The notes under the pieces are model-generated. The model was not told the DNA's origin. It ran no database searches and worked only from the letters and a program-made list of their open reading frames with translations. 64,000 bases of DNA from Streptomyces sp. ITFR-16. Lineage in GTDB: Bacteria > Actinomycetota > Actinomycetes > Streptomycetales > Streptomycetaceae. This document shows, piece by piece, positions 51,213 through 59,179 of the stretch. The position numbers and the translations under genes were made by a program. Where the stretch lies: positions 930,001 through 994,000 of the forward strand of contig NZ_CP134609.1 of NCBI RefSeq assembly GCF_031844705.1, given 5' to 3'. Positions within the stretch are counted from its first letter, which is position 1, and each line of letters starts with the position of its first letter.

Positions 51213-51953
51213 GTGTGCGCAAACGTGATCGTCGCCGAAGACGACGAGAAGCAGGCCGAACTCCTCCGCCGCTACCTGGAGCGGGAGGGGCACTCCGTGA
51301 CCGTGACCGGCGACGGTCTCGCGGCCCTCGACGCGGTCCGGCACCGGGAGCCCGACCTGCTGGTCCTGGACGTGATGATGCCCCGGGCCGACGGCCTCGA
51401 CGTCGTACGCGTCCTGCGCGCGGAACACCGCGAGCTGCCCGTACTGATGCTGACGGCCCGCACCACCGAGGACGATCTGCTGCTCGGTCTGGACCTCGGT
51501 GCGGACGACTACGTGACCAAGCCGTACAGCCCGCGCGAGCTGATGGCCCGGGTGCGGACGCTGCTGCGCCGCAGCCGGCGCGGCGGCGCGGGCGGCGCAG
51601 GTGAGGCGGTTCCGGACGATTCCGGGGTGCTGAAGGTGGGCGCTCTGGTGGTCGATCCGGCCCGGCACGTGGTGTCGGTGGACGGCGAGGCGGTGGAGTG
51701 CACGCCCGGGGAGTTCAGGATCCTCTCCGCGCTCGCCGCCGAGCCCGACCGGGTCTTCTCCCGGCAGCAGCTCCTCGCCGAACTGCACGGCTTCGACCGC
51801 TACATCAGCGACCGGACCGTCGATGTGCACGTCATGAACCTGCGCAAGAAGATCGAGCCCGCCCCGCGCCGGCCGGCCCGGCTGCTCACCGTCTTCGGCG
51901 TCGGCTACAAGCTGACGGACCCGGCCAGGGCGGCGGCACGTGCCTCGTCGTGA
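51213..51953 (+). CDS. OmpR-type response regulator
   Basis: A 246-residue response regulator. The receiver domain has the acidic pair in VAEDDEKQ, phospho-acceptor Asp in LVLDVMMP (about 53) and Lys in YVTKPYSP. The winged-helix output domain reads ECTPGEFRILSALAAEPDRVFSRQQLL and RTVDVHVMNLRKKIE (in parts). A TACGAT box (51200-51205) lies 7 bp before the GTG, so the mRNA is probably leaderless. It overlaps the kinase gene by 14 bp. Confidence 0.94.
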   Translation: MCANVIVAEDDEKQAELLRRYLEREGHSVTVTGDGLAALDAVRHREPDLLVLDVMMPRADGLDVVRVLRAEHRELPVLMLTARTTEDDLLLGLDLGADDYVTKPYSPRELMARVRTLLRRSRRGGAGGAGEAVPDDSGVLKVGALVVDPARHVVSVDGEAVECTPGEFRILSALAAEPDRVFSRQQLLAELHGFDRYISDRTVDVHVMNLRKKIEPAPRRPARLLTVFGVGYKLTDPARAAARASS

Positions 51954-54000
51954 CGGCCGGACGCGGAACGCGTCCGCGGAGGCCGGGCGGCGGGGCCGAC
52001 TACCGCTGCGCAAGAGCCTGTTCGCGCGGCTGCTGGCCGTATCCGCCCTGGTGGCAGCCTGTTCGGTGGCGGCCACCGCCTGGCTCGCCGTACAGACCAC
52101 CTCCGGCGCGATCCTTCAGGAGCAGGGGCAGAACCTCACGGCCGACGCCCGGATCTACCACAGCCTGCTCGGTTACGCGGCGGCTCATCCCACCTGGGAC
52201 GGCGTCGGGAAGACCGTGCGCGACCTGGCCCGGCAGTCGGGGCGGCGGATCGCCCTGACGACGCAGCAGCGCGCCCCGCTCGCCGACTCGGCGGCGCCCG
52301 ACGGCTCGGCCGCGCTGCCGGCCCAGGCGTCGGCGGTCGTCGACCCGCTGGCGGTGGACACCGCACTGGCGGCCGAGAACGCCGGTCCGTCCGGGACCCC
52401 GGCCGACCGGGTCGATCCGCGGGCGGTCGGCCCGTTCCGGCTGTCCGGGCCGGAGCGCACCGAGCTGCGGACGGTCGCGGACCGGAGCGCGGCCTGTCTC
52501 GGGGAGTTCGGGATCGCCGCCGATGTGGTGTCCAGCGCGAGCGGGCGCCCGCTCATCCAGGTGGTGGGCAACGACCCCGAGCGAGCACAGGACACCCGGT
52601 GCGCCCTCGACGCGCTGGACAAGCCGACGGCGACCGAGAAGAAGGCCCTCAAAGCCCTCAACCAGCTGGCCGACGCCTGTCTGAAGCGCCAGGGCCGCAG
52701 CGGCGTCCACCTCAGGCTGGGGCTGTCCTGGGGGCAGGCGGCGGAGCCCGTACCCGCCGAGGCCACCGCCATGGCGACGCCGAGCGCCGTGCCCAGCCCC
52801 CCGCCGACCGACGTGCCCCAGGAGCGGCGCGGGGCGGAGCCGAGCTCCCCGCCGGGCGTCGTGCCGGGCCCCGCCCCGTCACCGGCGGTCGGCAACAGCG
52901 AGGACGACCGGGCCATCGCCTCCTGCGTGGGCACGGCCCGCCGCGAACAGCTCGGTTCGTACGTGGCCTCGCCCGCGCTGCTGTTCATCGGCGACGCCGG
53001 GCGCACCACCGTGCCCGGCTTCGACCTCTCCCCGGCCAACACCGCCCGGATCGCGGGCGCGGCGGCGCTCGTCCTGGCGCTCACCGTCGGCGCCTCGATG
53101 CTCGTCGGAGCCCGGCTCGTCCGCCCCCTGCGCGCCCTGACCGGCGCCGCCCAGCGCATGCGCGACGGCGAGGACGGCGCGCCGGTGCGGGTCACCGCGG
53201 ACAACGAGATCGGACGGCTCGCCGCCACGTTCAACGACATGTCCGCCCACCGGGCCCGGCTGGAGGCCCAGCGCAAGGCGATGGTGAGCGATGTCGCCCA
53301 TGAACTGCGCACACCGCTCAGCAACATCCGGGGCTGGCTGGAGGCGGCGCAGGACGGGGTGGCCGATCCCGACCCGGCGTTCATCGCGTCGCTGCACGAG
53401 GAGGCGGTGCAGCTCCAGCACATCATCGACGACCTCCAGGACCTCGCACAGGCCGACGCCGACGCGCTGCGGCTGCACCCCGAACCCGTACGGATCGAGG
53501 AGCTGCTGGGGCAGGTCGCGGCCGCGCATCAGGCCCGCGCGGAGACGGCCGGGGTGGCACTGGGCGTGGCGTCCCCGCCCTCGGACCGGCCCCTGCCGGG
53601 GCTGACGGCCGATCCGGTGCGGCTGCGCCAGGCCGTGGGCAACCTGGTGTCGAACGCGATCCGCCACACCCCGTCCGGCGGGACGGTCACGCTGCGTCCG
53701 TACGGCTCCGAGTCCGGTGACGCGGTGCTGGTGGACGTCGCCGACACGGGCAGCGGCATCCCGCCCGAGGACCTCGGCCATGTCTTCGACCGCTTCTGGC
53801 GCGCCGAGAAGTCCCGCAGCCGGCGCACGGGGGGCAGCGGGCTCGGCCTGGCGATCGTGCGCAAACTCGCCGAGGCGCACGGCGGCACGGCCACGGCGGT
53901 GAGCGCCCCGGGGCAGGGTTCGGTGTTCACGCTGCGCCTCCCGGCCGACGGCGCGAAGCCGCCGCGGAACCGGCACACCGCCGCGACCGATGAGCCCTGA
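51940..54000 (+). CDS. OmpR-partner sensor histidine kinase
   Basis: A 686-residue kinase. The first membrane helix is at about 28-50. An unusually long extracytoplasmic part (about 51-365) includes a Pro/Ser-rich low-complexity stretch (about 270-325) and several cysteines. The second helix is at about 367-390, followed by a HAMP domain, HisKA with His in VAHELRTPLSN (about 454) and HATPase (NLVSNAIRHTPSGG, DTGSGIPPEDLGHVFDRFW, GSGLGLAIVRKL). It forms a complete two-component system with the preceding regulator and precedes a possible cell-surface gene pair. Confidence 0.94.
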   Translation: MPRRDGRTRNASAEAGRRGRLPLRKSLFARLLAVSALVAACSVAATAWLAVQTTSGAILQEQGQNLTADARIYHSLLGYAAAHPTWDGVGKTVRDLARQSGRRIALTTQQRAPLADSAAPDGSAALPAQASAVVDPLAVDTALAAENAGPSGTPADRVDPRAVGPFRLSGPERTELRTVADRSAACLGEFGIAADVVSSASGRPLIQVVGNDPERAQDTRCALDALDKPTATEKKALKALNQLADACLKRQGRSGVHLRLGLSWGQAAEPVPAEATAMATPSAVPSPPPTDVPQERRGAEPSSPPGVVPGPAPSPAVGNSEDDRAIASCVGTARREQLGSYVASPALLFIGDAGRTTVPGFDLSPANTARIAGAAALVLALTVGASMLVGARLVRPLRALTGAAQRMRDGEDGAPVRVTADNEIGRLAATFNDMSAHRARLEAQRKAMVSDVAHELRTPLSNIRGWLEAAQDGVADPDPAFIASLHEEAVQLQHIIDDLQDLAQADADALRLHPEPVRIEELLGQVAAAHQARAETAGVALGVASPPSDRPLPGLTADPVRLRQAVGNLVSNAIRHTPSGGTVTLRPYGSESGDAVLVDVADTGSGIPPEDLGHVFDRFWRAEKSRSRRTGGSGLGLAIVRKLAEAHGGTATAVSAPGQGSVFTLRLPADGAKPPRNRHTAATDEP

Positions 54001-54125
54001 TTCGATGACCACAGCGATCTGACAGCTTCTTCACAACTTCGCGCCAGCCTGTCGGCACGCCTCGCGCCGCGGTGCGCACCCGCACCGCGGCGCCGTCGAG
54101 GCCGTACTGGAACGGAGCCTTGTCC

Positions 54126-54548
54126 ATGCCCCTGCGTACGTCCCTGCGCACCGCCCTCCTCGCCGCTGTCGCGGCCGGCGCGGTATGCGTACCCGCCACG
54201 TCGGCGTTCGCCGACTCCTCCCCCACCCCCGCGCCCTCGCGGACGGCGCCGAGCGCCGAGCCTTCCGTCGTGCCCTCCGAGGCACCGAGCACCGTGCCCT
54301 CCGAGGCACCCCGGGGCGGTGTGGCCGCCGGAGACAGCCCCACCCGCGCCTCGACGCCCGCCCCGGCCGAGCCGTCGGCGGTGCCGTCGGCCGCCCCGCG
54401 CGGCGGGGTCGCGGCGGGTGAGCACCCGGCCGGCACCTCGGGCGACAACACCGCCGCCGTCACGGGCTCCGCCGTGGCCGCCCTCCTGGTCGCCGGCGCC
54501 GGAACGGTCGTCCTGCGACGCCGCTCCGCCGGCCGCCGCCGGGGCTGA
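54126..54548 (+). CDS. Secreted Pro/Ala-rich surface protein, possible sortase substrate
   Basis: A 140-residue protein. It has a signal peptide (about 1-30, cut near AFADSS) and a low-complexity Ser/Pro/Glu region with two EAPRGGVAAGD / AAPRGGVAAGE repeats. It then shows HPAGTSGDN, one hydrophobic helix (about 109-129) and a terminal RRRSAGRRRG. The ending copies the layout of a cell-wall sorting signal with a degenerate motif in place of LPxTG or LAxTG. It lies 90 bp before a class F sortase gene. I do not recognise a named family. Confidence 0.75.
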   Translation: MPLRTSLRTALLAAVAAGAVCVPATSAFADSSPTPAPSRTAPSAEPSVVPSEAPSTVPSEAPRGGVAAGDSPTRASTPAPAEPSAVPSAAPRGGVAAGEHPAGTSGDNTAAVTGSAVAALLVAGAGTVVLRRRSAGRRRG

Positions 54549-54638
54549 CCCGCACCGCAACCGCTGAGCACGCCGTGGCACCGTCCCTCACCGGGCGGTG
54601 CCGCGGCCGTGGCCCGACCCCTCTGGAGCCCGTTCCCC

Positions 54639-55292
54639 ATGACCCGTACCCCCGCGCCGCCGTCCCGTCCGCGCACCGCCCCGCTCGTGTACGCCTGCCT
54701 CGCGCTGACCGCGCTCACGGCGCTGACCGGCTGCTCCGGTTCCTCGCCCTCGCAGGCGGCGTCGTCGAAGCCGGCGGCCGCCGGTGTGCGGGCGCCCGCC
54801 ACGACGGGCGCCCCCGGCACCACGGGCAGCACTGCGGCGAAGAAGCGGGCGCGACCGCCCGTGCACCTCTCCATCCCGTCCCTCGGGGTGAGCAGCGACA
54901 TCATGCGCCTCGGCCTCAACGCCGACCGCACGGTGGAGGTGCCGCCGGCCGACAAGGGCATGACGACCGGCTGGTACACCGGGGGTTCCGTGCCGGGCGA
55001 GCCGGGCGCCGCCGTGCTGATCGGGCACAACGACACCCGTTACGGCCGGGCCGTCTTCCACGATCTGAAGAAGATCACCAAGGGCGCGGACATCGTGGTC
55101 CGGGACGACCGGGGCGCGGAGATCCACTTCGAGGTCACCGGCCGCGAGACGGCGAGCAAGAAGGCGTTCCCGACCGCGCGCGTCTACGGCCGGACCGACC
55201 GGCGCGCGCTGCGGCTGATCACCTGCGACGGCGCGTTCGACGCGGCGGGCCACCCGGTCGACAACCTGATCGTCTACGCGACGAGGAAGTGA
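54639..55292 (+). CDS. Class F sortase (lipoprotein-like signal)
   Basis: A 217-residue sortase of the actinobacterial class F (class E/F-like) type. The N-terminus ends in a lipobox-like ALTGC (Cys about 31). The catalytic domain shows LSIPSLGVSSDIMRLGLN, His in VLIGHNDTRYG (about 130) and Cys in RLITCDGAFD (about 196), then DNLIVYATRK. The ATG at 54639 is preferred over a GTG at 54609 because it gives a compact signal peptide after GGAG. Biological substrates of class F enzymes are poorly known. Confidence 0.9.
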   Translation: MTRTPAPPSRPRTAPLVYACLALTALTALTGCSGSSPSQAASSKPAAAGVRAPATTGAPGTTGSTAAKKRARPPVHLSIPSLGVSSDIMRLGLNADRTVEVPPADKGMTTGWYTGGSVPGEPGAAVLIGHNDTRYGRAVFHDLKKITKGADIVVRDDRGAEIHFEVTGRETASKKAFPTARVYGRTDRRALRLITCDGAFDAAGHPVDNLIVYATRK

Positions 55293-55437
55293 CACGTCAC
55301 CGGCATGTGACGGGCACCTGATGGACGGCGGTGGGACGGACTCCCGGCATCCGCCGTCTACCCACGGGTAACTCCCCCTGCTTTCATGGGTTCCAGGACG
55401 TGTCCCCCCAACCGCAGCAGCAGAATCAGGAGCCCCC

Positions 55438-56418
55438 GTGCCGCACTCCGCCCGTCGCCGTATCTCCGGTGCCGCCCTTTCCGCCGCCCTCGCCGCCGTC
55501 ACCCTGGCGGCCGGCGCACCGCACGCGTCCGCCGCCGAGGCCCCGTCGCTGCGGGTGCTCACGTACAACACGTTCCTGATGAGCACGAACCTGTATCCGA
55601 ACTGGGGGCAGGCCCACCGGGCGGCGGAGATCCCGAAGGCCTCCTTCTTCCGGGGCAATGACGTCGTCGTGCTCCAGGAGGCGTTCGACAACGCCGCGTC
55701 GGACGCGCTGACGGGCAACGCGTCGGCCCAGTACCCGTACCACACACCGGTGGTGGGCCGGAGCAAGGCGGGCTGGGACGCCACCGGCGGCTCCTACTCC
55801 GCCGTCACTCCGGAGGACGGCGGCGTCACGGTTCTGAGCAAGTGGCCGATCGTCCGGCAGGAGCAGTACGTCTACAAGGACGCCTGCGGCAGCGACTGGT
55901 GGTCCAACAAGGGCTTCGCCTATGTGGAGCTGAATGTCGGGGGCACCCGGGTGCACCTCGTGGGGACCCACACCCAGTCGACCGACCCGGGATGCGGCGC
56001 GGGTGAGGCGGCGCAGATCCGCAGCAAGCAGTTCCGGCAGATCGACGCGTTCCTGGACGCCAAGAACATCCCGGCGTCCGAAGAGGTCATCGTGGCCGGT
56101 GACTTCAACGTCGACTCCCGCTCCGCCGAGTACGCCACGGCGCTCGCGGACGCCGGGCTGACCGCGGCCGACGCCCGCACCGGCCACCCGTACTCCTTCG
56201 ACACCCGCGACAACTCGATCGCCGCCGAGCGCTACCCCGACGACCCGCGCGAGGAACTGGACCACGTCCTGCACCGCACGGGCCACGTGCGTCCGGCGGG
56301 GTGGACGAACGAGGTGGTCAAGGAGCAGAGCGCGCCCTGGACCGTCTCCAGCTGGGGCACCGACTACACGTACACCAACCTCTCCGACCACTACCCGGTC
56401 GTCGCGTCGGGCCGGTGA
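55438..56418 (+). CDS. Secreted sphingomyelinase C-like phosphodiesterase
   Basis: A 326-residue endonuclease/exonuclease/phosphatase-fold enzyme similar to bacterial neutral sphingomyelinases. The signal peptide is about 1-32 (cut near ASAAEA). The catalytic core has LTYNTFLM, metal-ligand Glu in VVLQEAFD, GTHTQSTDPGCG, VAGDFNVDSRS and the terminal LSDHYPVV with the general-base His. Two cysteine pairs are likely. The GTG follows TCAGGAGCCC. A phosphodiesterase on another phospholipid is possible. Confidence 0.92.
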   Translation: MPHSARRRISGAALSAALAAVTLAAGAPHASAAEAPSLRVLTYNTFLMSTNLYPNWGQAHRAAEIPKASFFRGNDVVVLQEAFDNAASDALTGNASAQYPYHTPVVGRSKAGWDATGGSYSAVTPEDGGVTVLSKWPIVRQEQYVYKDACGSDWWSNKGFAYVELNVGGTRVHLVGTHTQSTDPGCGAGEAAQIRSKQFRQIDAFLDAKNIPASEEVIVAGDFNVDSRSAEYATALADAGLTAADARTGHPYSFDTRDNSIAAERYPDDPREELDHVLHRTGHVRPAGWTNEVVKEQSAPWTVSSWGTDYTYTNLSDHYPVVASGR

Positions 56419-56425
56419 CCCGGGG

Positions 56426-56449
56426 GCCGGGCGGCCGGGGCCGCCCGGC
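56426..56449. terminator. Hairpin after sphingomyelinase gene
   Basis: GCCGGGCGGCC and GGCCGCCCGGC form an 11-bp perfect stem with a 2-nt gap (a larger loop in practice), 8 bp after the stop. Confidence 0.7.
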
Positions 56450-56626
56450 TCGCAGCCTCCGCCCCGCGCGGACGCCCCGCCGGACGCCCCCGGCTACCGC
56501 GACACCGCCGGCGCGTTCGCCCGCCTCCACCGCCCGACCTGCCCGGCCGGCTCGACCGTCTTCCTGATCCGCCCGGACGGCTGTCCGCAGGACCGCTTCC
56601 CGCTGGGCGGGCGAGGCGGACAGGCC
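56450..56626 (+). pseudogene. Possible C-terminal remnant of an FAD-dependent aromatic hydroxylase
   Basis: Between the terminator and the methyltransferase gene one frame reads GYRDTAGAFARLHRPTCP and then STVFLIRPDGCPQDRFP. This resembles the last strand of FAD-dependent aromatic ring hydroxylases, where a VFLIRPDGY-type end is common. There is no start, no upstream body and no own stop before the neighbouring gene. The identification rests on a short motif. Confidence 0.35.
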
Positions 56627-57457
56627 CTAGGCCGCGCGCAGCTTGGCCAGACGCTGGCGGCGTGCCTCGTAGAGCACGATCGAGGCGGCGTTGGAGGCGT
56701 TGAGGGAGCTGGCCGAGCCCGTCATCGGAATGCTGACCACGTGATCGCAGACCTCGCGCCAGGCCGCGCTCAGCCCCGATGTCTCGTTCCCGATGAGCAG
56801 CAGGACGGGCTGGGTGAGGTCGAACTCGGACGCCTCGGAGTCCCCGTGCTCGTCCGTGCCCACCACGGCCACCGGCCGGCCCTGGGCGCGCTCCTTCGCC
56901 AGCCATTCCATGACCTCGTGGTGCGACTGACTGCGCACGACGGGCAGCGCGAAGAACGAGCCCGTCGAGGCGCGTACGGCCTTCGGGTCGTACGCGTCCG
57001 CCGCATGCCCGGTGACGACGAGCCCGTGGGCGCCGAAGGCATCGGCCGAGCGCACGATGCTCCCGATGTTCCCCGGCTGTGTCGGACGGTCGAAGACGAG
57101 GCCGAGGAAGTCGTCGCCGACCGTGATCCGCGACAGGTCGTCGGGCGCCATCGCGACCACGGCCAGGACCTCCGGGGCGCCCTCGGTCTTCTCGCTGAGC
57201 TCCGCGAGGAGTTCCGGAGCCATCGCGATGCGTTCGGTCGTCACCCCGCGCATCAGCTCCTCGGCCCAGCGCGACAGCGGCCGGCTCGCGTCGTACAGCA
57301 GGGACCGGACCGTCCACCCGTGCTCCACGGCCATCGTGATCGGACGCACGCCCTGGACGAGGAACTCCCCCGCACGTCCGCGCTTGGTCCGGTTGGTGAG
57401 CAGCGTCTGGAACTGCTGAAAGCGGGCGTTGCGGGTCGAGATCCGCTGCACAGCCAC
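56627..57457 (-). CDS. SpoU/TrmH-family RNA 2'-O-methyltransferase
   Basis: A 276-residue SPOUT methyltransferase. The N-terminal substrate-binding domain (about 1-105) precedes the knotted catalytic domain with motif 1 PGNIGSIVRSADAFG (about 137-151), motif 2 LLIGNETSGLS and motif 3 IPMTGSASSLNASNAASIVLYE (in parts). It methylates a ribose in rRNA or tRNA using S-adenosylmethionine. The GTG at 57457 follows GGGAGGACC. It lies downstream of tRNA-Leu on the same strand but behind its terminator. Confidence 0.93.
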   Translation of the reverse strand: MAVQRISTRNARFQQFQTLLTNRTKRGRAGEFLVQGVRPITMAVEHGWTVRSLLYDASRPLSRWAEELMRGVTTERIAMAPELLAELSEKTEGAPEVLAVVAMAPDDLSRITVGDDFLGLVFDRPTQPGNIGSIVRSADAFGAHGLVVTGHAADAYDPKAVRASTGSFFALPVVRSQSHHEVMEWLAKERAQGRPVAVVGTDEHGDSEASEFDLTQPVLLLIGNETSGLSAAWREVCDHVVSIPMTGSASSLNASNAASIVLYEARRQRLAKLRAA

Positions 57458-57522
57458 CGGTGGTCCTCCCGGGTGAAGATGGGGGTGGGTCGAGCGGCCA
57501 TTGTCCCAGCTGCCGCGAACGC

Positions 57523-57549
57523 AAAAGAACCCCAGGTCAACTGGGGTTC
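57523..57549 (-). terminator. Intrinsic terminator of tRNA-Leu
   Basis: GAACCCCAG (57527-57535) and CTGGGGTTC (57541-57549) form a perfect 9-bp stem with a 5-nt loop. On the minus strand it is followed by TTTT (57526-57523), a classic intrinsic terminator. Confidence 0.9.
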
Positions 57550-57556
57550 CTGCCGG

Positions 57557-57641
57557 TGTCCGAGGGGGGACTTGAACCCCCACGCCCGATAAAGGGCACT
57601 AGCACCTCAAGCTAGCGCGTCTGCCATTCCGCCACCCGGAC
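57557..57641 (-). tRNA. tRNA-Leu (anticodon GAG)
   Basis: An 85-nt class II tRNA. The acceptor arm GTCCGGG pairs with CTCGGAC. The anticodon stem CTAGC/GCTAG holds the loop TTGAGGT, giving anticodon GAG (reads CTC/CTT). A long variable arm (TGCCC/CGGGCG) and the T arm with GTTCAAGTC are present. CCA is not encoded. Class II shape plus anticodon identify it as leucine. Confidence 0.95.
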
Positions 57642-57853
57642 CAGGTGGTCGGCCGCGGTCTCCCGTGGCGACAAAGAAAACAATACCAGGGGTTCGGGGT
57701 GGCTCTCACCTGCATATCCGGTGGTCATCGCCCTGGCCGGTGCGGTGCGGGGGTACCGGCGGGGGCGGTGCGCACGGTCCGTCCCGGAGCGCGTACGGGC
57801 TGTGGTTCCGGAGGGTCGGCGGTGGGGTCCGGCCCCGGGTGGGCGGGGCGGGT

Positions 57854-57859
57854 TACGTT
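57854..57859 (+). promoter_or_regulatory. -10 box of a probable leaderless promoter
   Basis: TACGTT ends 6 nt before the ATG at 57866, so initiation 7 nt downstream would fall on the A of the start codon. No Shine-Dalgarno is present. Confidence 0.5.
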
Positions 57860-57865
57860 CCCGGC

Positions 57866-59170
57866 ATGAGTGATCGCGGCTCCCGTCCTCCCCGCGCGCT
57901 GTCGCCGTTGCGCGAGCATCTGCGCGAGACCTTCTGGTTCGCTCCGACGCTGACGCTGCTCTGCGCCATCGTGCTCTGGTTCGCCGCCTCGGAGCTCGAC
58001 GAGCAGCTCATCGCGCTTCTGCGGCGCGAGAAGGCGTACGACGAGATCAAGGATCTCGTCTCGGTCGCCGAGGACACCAAACAGATCGTCGTCACGATCA
58101 GCTCGGCGATGATGACCTTCATCGGTGTGGTGTTCAGCATCTCGCTGGTCGCCGTGCAGATGGCGAGCGGGCAGCTGACGCCCCGGGTGGTGCGGATCTT
58201 CGTCCGGAGCCGGATCAGCAAGCTCACGCTGTCGGTCTTCCTCGCGACGTTCGTGTTCTCGCTGCTGGTCCTCAGCTCGTACGAGAGCGAGACCGATCCG
58301 CGCCGGGTCACCTCCGTGCCGTTCGTGCAGAGCGTGCTGACCGCCGCGCTCGTGGGACTCAGTCTGCTGCTGTTCATCGCCTATGTGAGCTCCACGCTGC
58401 GGCTCATGCAGATCGGACCGGTCCTGGACCGCATCACCCGGGACACCCTGCGGGTGCCGGCGCGGATGCCCAGCGGCCGGCCGCGGGAGGAGCCGCTCGG
58501 CGCGGAGACCGCGCAGATCGTCCACGAGGGGCGCGCCGGGGTGCTGCGGGACGTCCATGTGGTGCGGCTGGTGCGGACCGCGCGGCGCCAGGGGGTCGTG
58601 CTGCGGCTGATCCCCCGGCTCGGGGACTTCGTGGTGCCGGGGACGCCCGTGCTGGCGGTGCACGGCGGGGCCGCCCCGTCCCGGCGGTCGCTGCGGTACA
58701 CCGTGTCCGTCGGGGTGGAGCGCACCCTTCACCAGGACCTGGCGTTCGGGCTGCGTCAGCTGGCGGACATCGGGCTGCGGGCCCTGTCCGCCGCGGTCAA
58801 CGATCCGACGACCGCCGTGCAGAGCCTGGACCGGATCGTGCAGGTCCTGGCGGCCGTCGTGCGCCTGCCCCTGGGCGAGGTGCACCACCGGGACCGGAAG
58901 GGTGAGGTGCGCCTGGTGCAGGACGTCCCGGGCTGGCCGGACCTGGTGGATCTCGGGTTCGAGGAGATCCGGCAGTGCGCGGCGGACACCCCGCAGGTCA
59001 CCCGCCGGCTGCTGGCCGGGATCGACGACCTGATGCTGCTGGCGTCGCCCGAGCGGCAGAAGCCGCTGCTCCGGCACCGTGCGCTGCTGGTGCAGGCGGT
59101 GGAGCGCACGGTGCCGGACGCGGCGGAGCGGGAGTTCGCCCTGCTGCCCGACCGGCAGGGCATCGGCTGA
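57866..59170 (+). CDS. DUF2254 membrane protein
   Basis: A 434-residue DUF2254 protein. Four membrane helices lie in the first 200 or so residues (about 24-44, 72-98, 115-140, 155-180). A large cytoplasmic domain follows, with the family's VHEGRAGVLRDVHVVRL and the GLRQLADIGLRALSAAVNDPTTAVQSLDRIV segment (in parts). The function of the family is unknown. It converges on the aldehyde dehydrogenase gene with 9 bp between stops. Confidence 0.88.
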   Translation: MSDRGSRPPRALSPLREHLRETFWFAPTLTLLCAIVLWFAASELDEQLIALLRREKAYDEIKDLVSVAEDTKQIVVTISSAMMTFIGVVFSISLVAVQMASGQLTPRVVRIFVRSRISKLTLSVFLATFVFSLLVLSSYESETDPRRVTSVPFVQSVLTAALVGLSLLLFIAYVSSTLRLMQIGPVLDRITRDTLRVPARMPSGRPREEPLGAETAQIVHEGRAGVLRDVHVVRLVRTARRQGVVLRLIPRLGDFVVPGTPVLAVHGGAAPSRRSLRYTVSVGVERTLHQDLAFGLRQLADIGLRALSAAVNDPTTAVQSLDRIVQVLAAVVRLPLGEVHHRDRKGEVRLVQDVPGWPDLVDLGFEEIRQCAADTPQVTRRLLAGIDDLMLLASPERQKPLLRHRALLVQAVERTVPDAAEREFALLPDRQGIG

Positions 59171-59179
59171 GGCGGGGCG

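Noticed and set aside
48003..52100. A 1365-residue open frame on the minus strand across the AAA ATPase, MDMPI and regulator genes
   Set aside because: It spans several genes with clear catalytic motifs in other frames; its composition is Arg/Gly/Pro-rich and no motif is seen.
57458..57583. N-terminal extension of the RNA methyltransferase to 57583
   Set aside because: It would translate through the tRNA terminator and the 3' end of tRNA-Leu. GTG 57457 has a good Shine-Dalgarno.
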